Program-made: the position numbers and the translations under genes
Notes under the pieces: model-generated
What the model was told of the DNA's origin: nothing
Database searches by the model: none
What the model saw: only the letters and a program-made list of their open reading frames with translations
From: JABWBH01 sp964526695
GTDB lineage: Bacteria > Planctomycetota > Phycisphaerae > UBA1845
Direction of reading: 5' to 3'
Assembly (NCBI GenBank): GCA_964526695.1
Contig: CAZGJA010000041.1
Coordinates: forward strand, 1 to 64,000
Length of the DNA: 64,000 nucleotides
In this document: positions 25,835-33,422 of the stretch, in pieces
Layout of the letters: each line of letters begins with the position of its first letter
How positions within the stretch are numbered: the stretch's first letter is position 1

Positions 25835-26154
25835 CCCACGGCGCAAGAAAGGCGCAGGCCTTCGATGATCTATCGAATCCCGCGCGGGCGAGCTTGATTA
25901 AGAACCGGGGTGTTCCACCGATCGCGCAGGATCGAAGGGTCGCGCCCGCCATGCCGCCGAAGACGGGAAGCGGTCGGGCGAAAAACGGGTGTGTTATCGG
26001 AGGATCGCACGATGGGAAGAGAAGGGGCCGCGCGCGCGGTGCGAACGGCATCCAACACGTTGCCCCGCGCGCTCGAGCTCAGGTCGGTCATCGGCATCAA
26101 GCGGCTCGCACGAACGCGTGGAATCGTTGATGGCTCACCTGCACGTCGAACGCC
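25835..26154. other. Gap with no clear features
   Basis: About 320 bases separate the kinase gene from the small PIN-partner gene, both on the minus strand. A promoter for the whole array should lie here. I see no convincing -35/-10 pair, tRNA or hairpin with a T-run, and the open frames across it are not gene-like. Confidence 0.4.
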
Positions 26155-26526
26155 TCAACTCTCCCGATGCACAGGTTTAAGCCCCAGCCTGTCGCTGAGC
26201 TGTTCGGCAATCTCATGTGCCCGATCGGCAAGACGGTCGGTGTCGTCGCCCGTTTCCTCGCTGAGTTTCTCGCGCACGCGGCGCACGTCGTCCAAGGCGG
26301 TTTCGTCGGCTTCGACCGAGTCGATCGTCTGCTGAGTTTTCGCCGAGCGCTCCGTGGGAACGCCCGCGAAGCGACCGGAGCGGGTGCGGTACTCCTCCTG
26401 AACAGAACGCAGGTAGCCGCCGAGCCCCTCTAGGCCGCCCGCCTCCCGGCTTACGGCGGCGCGCGCTGCGCGCACGTCGTCCACGTCGTTGCCCGGTTCT
26501 TTGTGAGAATTCTCAATCATCGCCAT
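26155..26526 (-). CDS. Small acidic partner of PIN toxin, internally duplicated
   Basis: A 123-residue charged protein without membrane segments. Two related segments are visible: residues 15-45 (DDVRAARAAVSREAG...) and 78-110 (DDVRRVREKLSEETG...). Small proteins with a DxVxxxRxxLSxE pattern commonly follow PIN genes of this type and are presumed antitoxins. Here the pattern occurs twice. The gene overlaps the PIN gene end by 14 bases and sits downstream of it, an order opposite to classic VapBC. The antitoxin role is inferred from context only. Confidence 0.6.
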   Translation of the reverse strand: MAMIENSHKEPGNDVDDVRAARAAVSREAGGLEGLGGYLRSVQEEYRTRSGRFAGVPTERSAKTQQTIDSVEADETALDDVRRVREKLSEETGDDTDRLADRAHEIAEQLSDRLGLKPVHRES

Positions 26527-26995
26527 CTTCCGGCTCCCAGAGGTTGGTCGGCGTCACGATCTCGGGAGGAACGAACCCCGCCCGCAGGCAAACCTTGGTC
26601 AGGTGCGTTCGCTTTCTCGGATTCGCAAGGTGTTTCACGTTCCACGTGAGCAGGTACTCCATCCGATGAAACACCGCGGCGGCGACGTGCACCGCGTCGC
26701 CTTCCAGCGGCCCCGGCATCACCTTTTCACTGATGAATGTCCGGGCGAGTCCCAGAACCTCCGTCGTTACGTCAAGCACTTCCGCGCCGACCACGAAGGA
26801 GAGCGCATCTTGGCTTCTCGGATACGAAGGTTGGCTCAATTCCGCTAACACCTCAGCAGAGATGTACAACTGGTGCTTGCGGCTCTGCGTCTTCAGCCAG
26901 CCCAGACTCTCTTGTTTCCAGAACTGACTTTCCACATCGGTGCGTGTGGTCACGCACGCGCTGAAAAAGCTCGTTTCAAGGTACACGCGGGCCAT
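26513..26995 (-). CDS. PIN-domain ribonuclease toxin candidate
   Basis: A 160-residue PIN-domain protein. It opens VYLETSFFSA, where Glu replaces the usual first Asp as in the ETSFFS subgroup, and continues with SAEVLAELSQ (acidic Glu), GDAVHVAAAVFHRMEYLLTWN (acidic Asp) and KHLAN. PIN domains cut RNA with Mg2+; in toxin-antitoxin pairs they target tRNA or rRNA. It overlaps the small partner gene downstream, so the two are co-expressed. It stands alone between the pilus array and cysS. Subfamily and target are not known. Confidence 0.8.
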   Translation of the reverse strand: MARVYLETSFFSACVTTRTDVESQFWKQESLGWLKTQSRKHQLYISAEVLAELSQPSYPRSQDALSFVVGAEVLDVTTEVLGLARTFISEKVMPGPLEGDAVHVAAAVFHRMEYLLTWNVKHLANPRKRTHLTKVCLRAGFVPPEIVTPTNLWEPEDGDD

Positions 26996-27186
26996 ACTCT
27001 GTGGATTCTAGCATGTTTTCCGGGACGGGGCGAGTCAGGGGGCCTCCCGTCCCGCGGCCCGTGCCGCTTGGCTTTTCCCGGCGCCCCTCATCGCCGCGTG
27101 CAAGGTGCAGGGCCGGCAATCGCAGGGCGAGATCAGATCCCTTGCAGTCGCGGATCCAAACCAGCTCCCTCGCGGTCGCGGCTCTG

Positions 27187-28710
27187 TCACCCGGCTTTCC
27201 AATCCGTCCCGTCCGCGCGGTCTTTCAGGGTGATGCCGATTTTGGTCAGCGCGTCGCGGATGTAGTCGCCGGTTTCAAAATCCTTCTTCTTGCGCAGGCG
27301 CAGGCGCACCTCGAGCAGGACTTGCATGACTTCACCGAGCTTTTGATCCGAGCCGGCGGACGTCGAGGCCGCGGGTTCGAGGAACAGCCCCAGCAGCCGC
27401 CCGCGCTGCATCAGCCCGCCCGCCATTTTCAGCACGTCGTCCGCTTTCGCGTCGCCCCGGTCCATCGCCGCGTTGATCGGCGAAACCGCGTCGTGCAGCG
27501 CCGCGATCGCGCCGGCCGTGTTGAAGTCGTCGTCCATCGCTTCGACGAATTCGGCGAAGAACGCAGGCCAGCTCGAACGATCCTGCCGGGCGATCTGATC
27601 CAGCGGCGGCAGGCCGCCGTTGTCCACGAACGCGTACACCGACGTGCCCGTCTCGCGCTGAACGCGCTCAAACAGCGTGGTGAACCGCTCCAGCCCCTTC
27701 TTCGTGGCTTCGAGGTTCTCGTCGGAAAAATCAATCGGGCGGCGGTAGTGCGTGCTGAGGATGAAAAACCGCACGTGCTCCGGCGACAGCTCCGCGAGCA
27801 GGTTGTGCAGCGTCATGCGCTTCATCGCCGCCAGCGCCTCGGGCGACGTGTCCGACTTGGACACCTTCTTGGTGTTGAACCGCGTCAGCCCGTGGTGCAT
27901 CCAATATTTGGCGAACACCTTCCCCGTGGCCGACTCCGACTGCGCGATCTCGTTCTCATGGTGCGGGAACAGAAGGTCCATGCCGCCGCCGTGGATGTCG
28001 AACGTCTCGCCCAGCAGTCGCGCCGACATGGCCGAGCACTCAATGTGCCAGCCGGGCCGGCCCTTGCCCCACGGGGAGTCGTACTTCACCTCGTCCGGCT
28101 CCTCGGGCTTGGCGGCTTTCCACAGGGCGAAGTCGCCGGGGTTTCGCTTCTCGCCGCTTTTCAGCTCGCGCTGACCGGCCTGCTCCTCGATCGAGCGGTG
28201 CGAGAGCTTGCCGTAGTCCGGGTCGCTGGTCACGTCGAAGTACACGTCGCCGCCCGCCGCGTAGGCGTGCCCGCGCGCGATGAGCGTCTGGATCATGTCG
28301 CAGATGCCGCCGATGTGCTCGCTGGCCTTGGGCATGTGGTCGATGCCGCCGCCGGTCGATCGCGCCTCGCCCGCGCCATCGCCGGGGTAGCCGATGTGCA
28401 GCTTTTTCATCGCCGTCAGATAGTCGCCCAGAATCCGCCGCCCCAGCGCCACCGTCGTCGTCCCCTGCCGGGCGGCCTCGTCGATGAGCTTGTCGTCCAC
28501 GTCGGTGACGTTGACGACCCACGTGACCTGGTAGCCGCGGAAGGTCAGGTAGCGCTTGATGGCGTCGAAGATGATGGGCCCGACGGCGTGCCCGATGTGC
28601 GACGGCTTGTACACCGTGGGTCCGCACAGGTAGATGCCGACGCGCCCGGGCTGAAGAGGTTCGAAGGGTTCCTTTTTTCCCGTGAGGGTGTTGTAGATCG
28701 AGATCGCCAT
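27187..28710 (-). CDS. cysS: Cysteinyl-tRNA synthetase
   Basis: A 507-residue class I synthetase. The HIGH motif reads HIGH in SHIGHAVGPI (37-40), zinc-binding residues include the Cys in LCGPTVY, the Cys in WHIECSAMS, and HHENE. The KMSKS loop reads KKVSKS with Val in place of Met. A DALR-type helical domain follows with STHYRRPIDF. It charges tRNA-Cys in the cytoplasm. The call is firm; the Val substitution in the signature loop is mild and probably harmless. A clean GAGATCGCCATG-side start (position 28710) begins MAISIYNTLTGKKEPF, the usual CysRS N-terminus. Confidence 0.97.
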   Translation of the reverse strand: MAISIYNTLTGKKEPFEPLQPGRVGIYLCGPTVYKPSHIGHAVGPIIFDAIKRYLTFRGYQVTWVVNVTDVDDKLIDEAARQGTTTVALGRRILGDYLTAMKKLHIGYPGDGAGEARSTGGGIDHMPKASEHIGGICDMIQTLIARGHAYAAGGDVYFDVTSDPDYGKLSHRSIEEQAGQRELKSGEKRNPGDFALWKAAKPEEPDEVKYDSPWGKGRPGWHIECSAMSARLLGETFDIHGGGMDLLFPHHENEIAQSESATGKVFAKYWMHHGLTRFNTKKVSKSDTSPEALAAMKRMTLHNLLAELSPEHVRFFILSTHYRRPIDFSDENLEATKKGLERFTTLFERVQRETGTSVYAFVDNGGLPPLDQIARQDRSSWPAFFAEFVEAMDDDFNTAGAIAALHDAVSPINAAMDRGDAKADDVLKMAGGLMQRGRLLGLFLEPAASTSAGSDQKLGEVMQVLLEVRLRLRKKKDFETGDYIRDALTKIGITLKDRADGTDWKAG

Positions 28711-29238
28711 GATCGTGCGAACGTAGCGAATTCGCGGGCGAAAGACAACGGGGACGCGCGAATGACGGAGCCGCGACCGTGAGGGAGCGAGCCGCGCAAG
28801 CGCCGATGCGGGATCGTTCCGCGCAAACGCCGACGGGGGATCGAGCCCGCCAGGGGGATCGAGAGGTTCGCTTGCTTACGCGCGCGGCTCCGTCAGAGCC
28901 GCGACCGTGAGGGAGTGAACCGCGCAAGCGCCGATGCGGGATCGTTCCGCGCAAGCGCCGACGCGGGGCCGTTCCGCGAGAGCGCCGACGCGGGATCGAT
29001 CCCGCCAGGGGGATCGAGAGGTTCGCTTGCTTACGCGCGCGGCTCCGTCCGAGCCGCGACCGTGAGGGAGCGAACCGCGCAAGCGCCGATGCGGGATCGT
29101 TCCGCGCAAACGCCGACGGGGGATCGAGCCCGCCAGGGGGATCGAGAGGTTTGCTTGCTTACGCGCGCGGCTCTGATGGCGAACCCGCGCGGTTCGGATG
29201 CGCGCGGCATGAACGCATGCCGCGCAGGATCGATCCGC
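28711..29238. other. Repeat-filled intergenic gap
   Basis: No gene is supported in these 528 bases. Open frames on both strands are translations of the tandem repeat at 28768-29177 (for example the recurring SLPHGRGS and SLTVAA peptides). The cysS promoter should lie close to 28711-28767. Confidence 0.6.
28768..29177. repeat. Three tandem copies of a 127-155 bp palindromic element
   Basis: Copies start at 28768, 28896 and 29051, each opening GAGCCGCGACCGTGAGGGAG and closing with GCTTGCTTACGCGCGCGGCTC, whose ends are inverted repeats of each other. The middle copy is longer (155 bp) because an internal block is repeated. Single or partial relatives lie at 38335-38403, 44388-44413, 49757-49855 and 57431-57563. 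It is a dispersed, miniature inverted-repeat family; no transposase is seen. Confidence 0.85.
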
Positions 29239-32200
29239 CTACTCATACGCCCCCATGTTCGGTCCCGCGCCCTGCCCCGGAACCGGGTTCGGCGTCTGGC
29301 TCAGGGCGAAGTTGAGCGCGTCGATCCACTTGGTCTTGTTCTGCTGCCGGGCGAGGTCCAGCAGGCGTTGCAGCTCGGCGCGGATTTCCACGCCGGTGTC
29401 CAGCGCGGGCGAGCCTTGGCGCAGGTGCAAACCGGGCGCGTCGCCGAAGCTGGCGCTGTCGATGTCCGTGTTCACGCCCGGGCTGCCCGAGTTCACGAAG
29501 CGCGGGTCGCCTTCCGTCGAGCGCCCGTCGAGGTCGGTGCGCAGCCGCTCGTCCCAGTCCTTGATCCAGCGGTCGCCCCACAGGTTGTAATCGGAATCCG
29601 CGTTGGGCGGCTCGACGCCGCTGCCGCGCAGGCGACACGACCAGAACGGCGCGTTGCCGGGATCGTACGCGATGTTGTTGCGGAAGATGACGTCCATATC
29701 CTCGCCGTACGCGACGTCCAAGCCCGCGTCGAAGCAGGTGTTGTTATGCACGACCACCGGCGGCGGGCGCTCGCCGCGCTCGATGTCGCGGTAATTGCCG
29801 GCCATGTCCAGGTGCCGCAGCTTGTTGTTGAAGAGCACGTTGTAGCGGACGAGGTGCCCGCCGTCCGGGTCGATGTTGGACTCGTGCGTGCCGATCTTGA
29901 TGCCGCTGCCGTCGCCGCGCCCGGTGTGGTTGTACACCGTGTTGTGCTCGATGAGCACGTACATGGCGCCGTTGCCGACGTCGATGCCGTCGTCGTCATT
30001 GTCGTGAATGACGTTGCCGCGGATGATCGAGTTATTATTGCCCGGCCCGCCGCATTGAATGCCGTCCGAATTCCCGCCGTAGCTCGGATCCACATTGTCG
30101 TGACAATGGTTGTATTGCAGGGTCACGTTCGTCGGATGCGGTGAAGTGTTGTTGGTTCCGGCTTTGAGCCCGTTGATGTTGCGCGCCACTTCACAGTACT
30201 GCACCATCACGCCCGTGCCGCCCCAATCGATGTAGATGCCGATGCCGCCGTTGTCGATGGACTTGCAGTGGTCCACGAGCGTGTAGCTCGAGTTGCGAAT
30301 GAACATGCCGCCGCTGACACCGCCGCGCGCCGTCAGCCCGCGCAGCACCACAGAGTCCACCTGGCGATAGCGCGCGTTGACGTACACCACCCAGTCGCCG
30401 CCGCCCTCGTTGTCCAGGATGACCTCGCCATCGCCGAATGCCTGGAAGGTCACCGGCGCGCCGCTCCCTCCGCCGCGCTGCATCTCGACCACGCGGCTGC
30501 GCCCCGAGGGACGCGGGTACGTCGCGGCCTTGATGTACACCGTGTCGCCCGCGTTGACGATGTCCGCCGCCTTCTGAATGGTCTTGAAAGGCCGCGCTTC
30601 CGTGCCGGGGTTCGTGTCCGCCGCGCCGGGGTCGTCGCCGTCCACGTAGTACGACTGCCCCGCGCCGGCCTCGACCACCTCGATCACGACGGAATCCGTG
30701 TCGGTCGCGCCGCCGTCATCGGTGACCGTCAGGATGAGGGTGTGAGTTCCGCGAGACAACGTGACCGTCGGGTGGTCGCCGGTGGCGATTCCGTTGCCGT
30801 TCTCGCTCCAGGCCCACGACACGATCTGTCCGTCGGAGTCGCGGCTGCCGCGCCCGTCGAGCGTGACGGCTTCAGACCCGTTGCCGTCGCCGTCGGTTAA
30901 CCGCTGATCCGGCCCGGCGTTGGCGTCCGGCGCGACGTTGTCGCCGGATGCGGTGTAATTCTGGTCGGTGCGGTCGGTCGTTGTCGAACCGTAATTGCGC
31001 GACGTCGGATCAAACGTGTAGCTGGAATGCTCCGGCGTGACCGCGCCCGACCACTCGTACGGCACATGGACCACATACTGCCCGTTGCCGTCGCTGATGC
31101 CCGTGCCGCCGCCGTTGCCCGCCGCGACGGTGACGCCGCTGACCGGCGAGCCGGACTGATTGCGGACGTAACCATGAACGATCGGGCGCACGACGGCCTG
31201 TGCGGTGGTCCCGCCGCTGCGCGAGTCGTGGCAACTGACTTCGGACGCGATCCCCGCCAGCAGCAGTGACAGCGAGATCGTATGCGGACCGGCCGATGAG
31301 AACGTTCGCGTGCGCTGCTTGTGCGTGTTCATCGATCCGGAGTCCTTCGCGCCGTCAAAGCTCCATGTGTACGTGCCGTCCGGCAGCGCGTCGCCGTTGA
31401 CGGTACTGGCCGTGCACGTCACGTTCAATGGGCGCGGGCCTTCCAAGGGGTTGATCGTGAACACGACGGTCGGGTACACGGTGATCGAGACCGTGGCCTC
31501 CTCGGAGGCGTCCTGCCCGTCGGTGGCGTAGAAGTTGAACGAATCCGCGCCGCTGTAGCCGGCGTCCGGCGTGTAGGTCACCAAGGCCGAGGTGGGCGCG
31601 CCGTTGTTGACGACGCCGAGATCGCCGTGAGCGGGGGCGCGAGTGATGACGAAGGTCAGGTCGTCGCCTTCCGGATCGCTGCCTTCCAGCAGAATGTCCG
31701 CGGGCACGTCCTGCAGCGCGTAAGCGTCCTGGTCCGACACCAGCGGTCCGCCCGCCACCGAGATCGTGAACGTGGCCGTATTGGAAAAGTCGATTCCATC
31801 CGAGCAGCGGAACGTAAGCACGTCCGTACCCACGAAGTCGTCATCCGGCGTGTACAGCACGGTGGCCGACGAGCGGCGCGAGTTGTCGATCGCGCCCAAC
31901 TGACCGAACGAAGGACCGCCGACGACCTCGAACGTCAAGTCATCCCCGTCGGCATCGCGTCCGCGCAGCGTGAGCGTGATGCTCGTGCCCTGCTGGGTGG
32001 CGGCATTCTGATCGGAGACGGTGGGCGCATTGTTGTCCGAGCCTCCGCCCCCCGAGCCTCCGCCGCCTGATCCGCCACCGCCTCCGCCGGAGCCGCCCCC
32101 GCCGCCGCCGCTGTCCGGCGGGTTCACGGTGACCTGCGTCTCATCAGTGTCCGACTTGCCGTACTGCGTCACACTCACCTGGAAGATGAGCGTCGTCGGC

Positions 32201-32949
32201 TCGGTCACGTCCGGCGCGAAGAACGACGTGGACGATCGGAAAGCGTCGCTCAGCTCCACCGCATCGCCCGAAAGCTGCGTCCACTCAAAGCCCAACGTGC
32301 CGAACTCATCGCCGTAGCTCCCCGTTCCGTCGAGCACGACCAGGTCGCCCGCGGAAACCGTCTGATCCGGCCCCGCGTCCGCGACCGGTCCGGAGGACTG
32401 ATTGTCCGTCAGGTTCAGAATGATCACCTCGACGCGATCGACGTCGCTGTCGATCCCGTCGGAGACCTCGAGCTGAAACACGACGACGCTGTCCTCCTCG
32501 ACAAGCGGCGCGGTGAACGTGCAGACCTCAGCGTCGGAATCGAGCAGATCGCCTTCCGGGCCGGAGACGTGCGTCCAGTGGTACGTCAGCGGCTCGCCTT
32601 CCGGATCGAAGCTGTCCGAGCCGTCGAGCGGGACGGATTCGCCTTCGTACACGTAGCGGTCGGTGCCGGCGTTGGCCACGGGAGGCTCGTTCACGCCGAC
32701 GCCGGGATCGCCAAGGTCGGTGTTGTCGTTGTCGCCGCCGCCCGTGCCGCCGGTGCCGCCGTCGTCCTGCGGGTCGGAGAAGTTGTCATTGCCCGTTCCG
32801 TCGCCCGTGCCGTCACCATTTCCGCCGTCGTCGGAAGAAGGCGGCTGACCGTCGGAAGGGGACGCGCCGCAGCCGCTCCACGCGGCGAGAGCGCCGCCCA
32901 TCATCAACATGAGAACCGCGCAGCGAGCACGCTGCCGGAAGAGGTCCAC
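29239..32949 (-). CDS. Giant lipoprotein with PKD/cadherin-like repeats and a beta-helix
   Basis: A 1,236-residue exported protein. A signal peptide with lipobox ending WSGC (residue 26 from GTG 32949) is followed by a Gly/Asp/Asn-rich linker. Then come two PKD-like domains (PVANAGTD..., PVADAGPDQ...), a Gly/Ser-rich spacer, two cadherin/Ig-like domains with YTPDDDF and YTPDAGYSG motifs, another PKD-like region, a carboxypeptidase-regulatory-like domain (GYVRNQSGSPVSGVTV), a further PKD domain (DANAGPDQ), and from about residue 760 a right-handed parallel beta-helix domain (YYVDGDD, PFKTIQKAAD, many NN/DN turns). These suggest surface attachment plus glycan binding or cleavage. No catalytic site could be identified. 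The GTG start is chosen because the ATG at 33069 adds 40 residues ahead of a proper signal. Confidence 0.85.
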   Translation of the reverse strand: MDLFRQRARCAVLMLMMGGALAAWSGCGASPSDGQPPSSDDGGNGDGTGDGTGNDNFSDPQDDGGTGGTGGGDNDNTDLGDPGVGVNEPPVANAGTDRYVYEGESVPLDGSDSFDPEGEPLTYHWTHVSGPEGDLLDSDAEVCTFTAPLVEEDSVVVFQLEVSDGIDSDVDRVEVIILNLTDNQSSGPVADAGPDQTVSAGDLVVLDGTGSYGDEFGTLGFEWTQLSGDAVELSDAFRSSTSFFAPDVTEPTTLIFQVSVTQYGKSDTDETQVTVNPPDSGGGGGGSGGGGGGSGGGGSGGGGSDNNAPTVSDQNAATQQGTSITLTLRGRDADGDDLTFEVVGGPSFGQLGAIDNSRRSSATVLYTPDDDFVGTDVLTFRCSDGIDFSNTATFTISVAGGPLVSDQDAYALQDVPADILLEGSDPEGDDLTFVITRAPAHGDLGVVNNGAPTSALVTYTPDAGYSGADSFNFYATDGQDASEEATVSITVYPTVVFTINPLEGPRPLNVTCTASTVNGDALPDGTYTWSFDGAKDSGSMNTHKQRTRTFSSAGPHTISLSLLLAGIASEVSCHDSRSGGTTAQAVVRPIVHGYVRNQSGSPVSGVTVAAGNGGGTGISDGNGQYVVHVPYEWSGAVTPEHSSYTFDPTSRNYGSTTTDRTDQNYTASGDNVAPDANAGPDQRLTDGDGNGSEAVTLDGRGSRDSDGQIVSWAWSENGNGIATGDHPTVTLSRGTHTLILTVTDDGGATDTDSVVIEVVEAGAGQSYYVDGDDPGAADTNPGTEARPFKTIQKAADIVNAGDTVYIKAATYPRPSGRSRVVEMQRGGGSGAPVTFQAFGDGEVILDNEGGGDWVVYVNARYRQVDSVVLRGLTARGGVSGGMFIRNSSYTLVDHCKSIDNGGIGIYIDWGGTGVMVQYCEVARNINGLKAGTNNTSPHPTNVTLQYNHCHDNVDPSYGGNSDGIQCGGPGNNNSIIRGNVIHDNDDDGIDVGNGAMYVLIEHNTVYNHTGRGDGSGIKIGTHESNIDPDGGHLVRYNVLFNNKLRHLDMAGNYRDIERGERPPPVVVHNNTCFDAGLDVAYGEDMDVIFRNNIAYDPGNAPFWSCRLRGSGVEPPNADSDYNLWGDRWIKDWDERLRTDLDGRSTEGDPRFVNSGSPGVNTDIDSASFGDAPGLHLRQGSPALDTGVEIRAELQRLLDLARQQNKTKWIDALNFALSQTPNPVPGQGAGPNMGAYE

Positions 32950-33422
32950 GTTCGTTCTAGGGACGCGGCCAATCGCCGACGAGGTGCTCGTTGTAGAACG
33001 CGGTGCGCTCCGCAGGCGCAGGCCAGGGACTTCATCGTCACGATGCGAAACAGCAAGGGCCGAGAACATGCTTCTTTCCCCATTCCGCGAGGTTTGCCGA
33101 GCTTCCGCAGACTTCCGAGTTGAATGTAGAATTGAGCGGCGGCGGGATCGGCCCGGATCGGACGTTCACGGACCGCAAATGCGGTGTTCACCCGCGACAG
33201 CGTCCGGGAAGCAACAGACCAGGCTCAAGTCGGACCGGGCAACGCCTTGGGTGGCGCGGGTCCGCAGCAGCGGACCCGTTGCGTACAAGAACGCGCGTGC
33301 GTTTTTCCCGATCACCACGGCCTGGCGAGTACGCCAGACCGTGCCACCCGTCGCTAGCGCCTTCAGCGCCGGCCCGCACATGCAGCGATCGCGGCTTGCA
33401 GACTCCGCGCCCGCATCATTGA
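32950..33422. other. Intergenic gap between divergent genes
   Basis: No gene is supported in these 473 bases. The gap lies between the minus-strand lipoprotein and plus-strand membrane protein, so it must carry promoters for both. The composite palindromic element (33258-33349) occupies its middle. No clear -35/-10 pairs are recognised. Confidence 0.45.
33258..33349. repeat. Composite palindromic repeat, copy 2 (inverted)
   Basis: GGGTCCGCAGCAGCGGACCC at 33258-33277 and CTGGCGAGTACGCCAG at about 33322-33337 repeat the pair seen at 7904-7995 in reverse order and orientation. Spacing between the two palindromes is similar in both copies, so the element moves or spreads as a unit. Confidence 0.75.

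Noticed and set aside
27001..28782. 593-codon plus-strand frame opposite cysS
   Set aside because: Antisense shadow of a well-identified synthetase gene.
28545..29246. Small proteins with SLPHGRGS or SLTVAA peptides
   Set aside because: These are translations of the tandem repeat array and recur wherever the repeat lies, so they are not genes.
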